A stretch of 64,000 bases of DNA from Ignavibacteriaceae bacterium. Lineage in GTDB: Bacteria > Bacteroidota > Ignavibacteria > Ignavibacteriales > Ignavibacteriaceae. Below are positions 61,747 to 64,000 of this stretch, piece after piece. The stretch's first letter is position 1; the number at the start of each line of letters is the position of its first letter. The notes beneath the pieces are model-generated. The model was not told the DNA's origin. It searched no databases and saw nothing but the letters and a program-made list of their open reading frames with translations. The stretch lies in NCBI GenBank assembly GCA_013360295.1, contig JABWCL010000011.1, forward strand, positions 62,001 to 126,000. The letters are read 5' to 3'. The position numbers were made by a program, and so were the translations under genes.

Positions 61747-63326
61747 TCTTTTATCGGTAATGTAATTTTAAATGTAGTTCCTTTTACGGATGTTTCTTCA
61801 ACTTCAATTTTGCCGCCGTGGCTGTTTATGATCCCGTATGCCACGGAAAGGCCGAGTCCGGTTCCTTTTCCTTTTTCCTTGGTGGTGTAGAACGGTTCAA
61901 ATATATTCTGCATATCGGCGTCGCTTATACCGTGCCCGGTATCAGTAAGCCTGATTATAACATTGGTACCGGCTTTTTCAAGTTTTACTTTAATTACCCC
62001 CTCACCGCTCATTGCCTCCACGGCATTAATAAGCATTGCCACAAGCGCCTGCTCTATCTTCTGCCCGTCGCATTTCAGTATGATGCCGGTATCAGAGTAT
62101 TCCTTTTCCAGCACAATATTATTGATTTGGAGATGGTGATTGATGAGAAGCAGCGCCTTATCAATAAGTTCGCTTATCCTGTTCTGCTGTGAGTCGTGAA
62201 CCGAATCGTGGGAGAATACAAGCAGGTCCTTCACTATCCTTCCGCAGCGGGCGGACTCATCTGAAATAAGCGTAGTGAATTTGATGAGATCATCGTGCCG
62301 CTTATCTTCGTTCGCTTTGGAAAGTTTTTTAGTTATCAGTTTACTGTAAGTAAGGATACCCTCGAGAGGGTTATTAAGTTCGTGCGCGACGGTGGCGGAA
62401 AGTTTACCGAGAGAGGCCAGTTTTTCAACACGGATTATCTGTTCGTATATTTTCTTGAGCTCAATATTCTTTTCTTTTACCTTCTCGTTAAGTGTTTCCG
62501 ACCACTCCTGAAGTTCGGTGTATGCCTTGTCAAGTTTCTCAGCCATACTGTTGATCTCGTGGGCAAGCCCGCCAAGTTCATCTTTGGACTGTAAATCTAT
62601 CCTGTACTGCAGGTTACCTTTCCCGATCTCCGCTACTCCGTCTGATATCTTCGAGATAGGGCGCGAAACGTAGAACATAATAAATATGATTGAGAAGAGG
62701 CCAAGCGCGCCGGCGACAAGGATCGTATTAAAAACCAGATTATTGATATTAGCTTCGAACACCCTGTTAGATTCCTCAACCGAAAGGACAACATCGAGCA
62801 CCCCAAGAATTTTTTTATCGCGGTCTTCGGTGTGGCATTCGGAGGTGGTGCAGTCCGGCTGATTGTGTACCGGATTAATAAGCCCGACCACCCGCTCGCC
62901 GTTCTCCTTCTGGTAAAACCGCATCAGTTTATCTGCGGGAGGAGTGCTGGTTATCTTGCCGTCCTCGTGACACATTATGCAGGCCTCGGCATTCATATCA
63001 ACTTCCTTCCCGATTTCGAGGCTGTCGCTTGAAAAGCTGATAATGCCGAGCTTATTGAAAATTCTGACCGACTTCACCCCCTTCTCTTCCCCGATCGTAG
63101 AAATGATATTCGCGAGGTCCTCGCGGTGATTTTTCAGCATTGAATAGCGCGTGGAGCTTTTTATGATATCGCTGATGTTATAGGCGGATGCGGACCGGAA
63201 ATTTATCAGGTCTTCTTTAAGGTTCTGTACCGTAAAGAAGGTGTAAAAAGCGAGGTTTATAACTAATATTGCCGTAAGCCCCAGTATGAGTTTAAGGCTA
63301 AGTCTGTTTCTAGTAAGCAACGGCAT
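61743..63326 (-). CDS. Membrane sensor histidine kinase with c-type heme sensor domain
   Basis: 527 residues. TM1 about 10-31 and TM2 about 198-220 enclose a periplasmic domain (32-197) with two heme-attachment-like motifs: CIMCH (116-120, CX2CH) and CTTSECH (159-165, CX4CH). HAMP (about 218-275), a coiled linker, HisKA with His315 (ATVAHELNNP) and the HATPase lid (NAVEAM, DTGHGIS, FTTKEKGKGTGLGLS) follow. It likely senses redox state or small ligands through heme and phosphorylates the adjacent regulator; the heme requirement is inferred from motifs. First gene of the operon with the regulator and archaemetzincin. Confidence 0.93.
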   Translation of the reverse strand: MPLLTRNRLSLKLILGLTAILVINLAFYTFFTVQNLKEDLINFRSASAYNISDIIKSSTRYSMLKNHREDLANIISTIGEEKGVKSVRIFNKLGIISFSSDSLEIGKEVDMNAEACIMCHEDGKITSTPPADKLMRFYQKENGERVVGLINPVHNQPDCTTSECHTEDRDKKILGVLDVVLSVEESNRVFEANINNLVFNTILVAGALGLFSIIFIMFYVSRPISKISDGVAEIGKGNLQYRIDLQSKDELGGLAHEINSMAEKLDKAYTELQEWSETLNEKVKEKNIELKKIYEQIIRVEKLASLGKLSATVAHELNNPLEGILTYSKLITKKLSKANEDKRHDDLIKFTTLISDESARCGRIVKDLLVFSHDSVHDSQQNRISELIDKALLLINHHLQINNIVLEKEYSDTGIILKCDGQKIEQALVAMLINAVEAMSGEGVIKVKLEKAGTNVIIRLTDTGHGISDADMQNIFEPFYTTKEKGKGTGLGLSVAYGIINSHGGKIEVEETSVKGTTFKITLPIKE

Positions 63327-63549
63327 ATAAGGCTCTAATTAAGAAAAAATGTATTAACAAAACTAAGCAAGTTTGGGGTAAATACCAATTTGCAACCGAT
63401 ACGCCAATAAATAAAACTATGACTAGTTTTTAAAAACAGAAATCCTCCTCCGCTGTTCTCCTTAAACCAAAGATAACCTTCCAACCCCTTAGAAGCACAT
63501 CTCTTCGCTATGTGAGTGCCTGGACGGCAAATCGTATTAACTAAATATC

Positions 63550-64000
63550 TTAAAACCTGTATCCATAATTAATATTGCCAGTCGTCTCCCTGAAACTCGA
63601 TGCATTTGCCCCCTTTCCAACAAAAAGAGACACACGCATTGAGGCAGAAATCGAGCCATTTGCCATAACCGGATAAGATGTTTGCATATTAATTGCGTGA
63701 ACAATTGATGCCTGCGAATTAGTAAGAGAATATGATGCGCTTGAGTTCAGTTTGTTGTTGAATGATCTGTTCATTGCACGCATGCTGAGCGTACTTGTAC
63801 TGTTATCACCCCTATCCTGAATCTGCACAAGGTTATAGGAGGATGATACTGATGCGCTCCATTGCGGATTAAATGTTGTGGAAAGCGAAATGTTCATATT
63901 ATGCGAAGTGACGTCGCTCCCCTTTCTCAAAATATTAGCGTCCTGATAAAGCTGGTTTCCATAAGTGGTGGATACGTTATGCCTTAATCCAAATAAATTC
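63550..64000 (-). CDS. Outer-membrane/beta-barrel-like protein, C-terminal part (5' end outside window)
   Basis: The minus-strand frame is open to base 64000, so only the last 149 codons are seen. The sequence is nearly all alternating strands rich in Ser/Asn (HNMNISLSTTFNPQWSASVS, SYNLVQIQD, NGSISASMRVSLFVGKG) and ends INYGYRF with a terminal Phe, as in many outer-membrane barrels. No family is assigned. Separated from the kinase operon by a 220-base gap in which nothing was recognised. Confidence 0.65.
   Translation of the reverse strand, partial: NLFGLRHNVSTTYGNQLYQDANILRKGSDVTSHNMNISLSTTFNPQWSASVSSSYNLVQIQDRGDNSTSTLSMRAMNRSFNNKLNSSASYSLTNSQASIVHAINMQTSYPVMANGSISASMRVSLFVGKGANASSFRETTGNINYGYRF

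Noticed and set aside
61186-61890. 234-codon open frame on the plus strand
   Set aside because: Antisense to the response regulator and kinase genes.

Overview
This window looks like chromosomal DNA from a free-living member of the Ignavibacteria (Bacteroidota/Chlorobiota side of the FCB group). The strongest pointer is nine secreted proteins ending in the C-terminal type IX secretion (T9SS) sorting domain with the NYPNPFNP-type opening motif. Weak or absent Shine-Dalgarno sequences, several TTG starts, and many short dispersed intergenic repeats fit this. Taxonomy is inferred from protein style only; no rRNA or other marker gene is present.

Layout. 1-23.4 kb is mostly ordinary chromosome: the end of an M16 peptidase, a PQQ-type sugar dehydrogenase, a large GH13 glycosidase with a histone-H1-like basic tail, SRPBCC and DUF1801 proteins, tRNA-Arg(CCT), a UbiA prenyltransferase coupled to TrmO, several T9SS cargo proteins (one with a Cys-Gln thioester domain), a secreted GH13 amylase, a CCA-adding-type nucleotidyltransferase, a DUF486 protein and an alpha/beta hydrolase. 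23.4-25.8 kb is accessory: composite repeats, a DUF3800 gene with a probable structured RNA at its 3' end, and a macrodomain protein. 26.2-33.1 kb is a forward block: geranylgeranylglyceryl-phosphate synthase, gmhA, DinB-like, an arginine-deiminase-family T9SS protein split by an in-frame amber codon, CotH kinase and rsgA. 33.0-38.7 kb is an accessory zone: a type IIG restriction-modification enzyme, a lipoprotein, and a REP-associated tyrosine transposase (RAYT) set among many REP palindromes.

38.7-44.3 kb holds three more T9SS cargo genes and a MarR regulator. Two cargo genes share a nearly identical 3' cassette, and the second copy is followed by a decayed fragment of the MarR gene, so part of this region arose by segmental duplication. 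44.3-52.8 kb returns to housekeeping and metabolism: CGGC-domain and radical SAM proteins, an M28 peptidase fused to a beta-barrel, a tandem amidohydrolase pair whose second member lacks metal ligands, hflX and a prolyl-oligopeptidase-like hydrolase.

53.0-59.7 kb is the most interesting stretch. It is a forward-only gene island closed by a strong terminator: a (probably tandem) cREC domain protein, an unknown protein, a WYL-like protein, an AAA+ ATPase, an MH-clan metallopeptidase, a 55-residue coiled-coil/membrane protein, a zinc-ribbon plus C39-like cysteine peptidase, two unknown proteins and a GIY-YIG-like protein. Overlapping or closely spaced genes suggest one system combining an unfoldase with two proteases, and cREC suggests a link to nucleotide-signal immunity. 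This is inference, but it is the best candidate here for an undescribed system. 59.8-63.3 kb is a leftward operon of a c-heme-containing sensor kinase, an NtrC-type regulator and an archaemetzincin; the window ends inside a beta-barrel-like gene.
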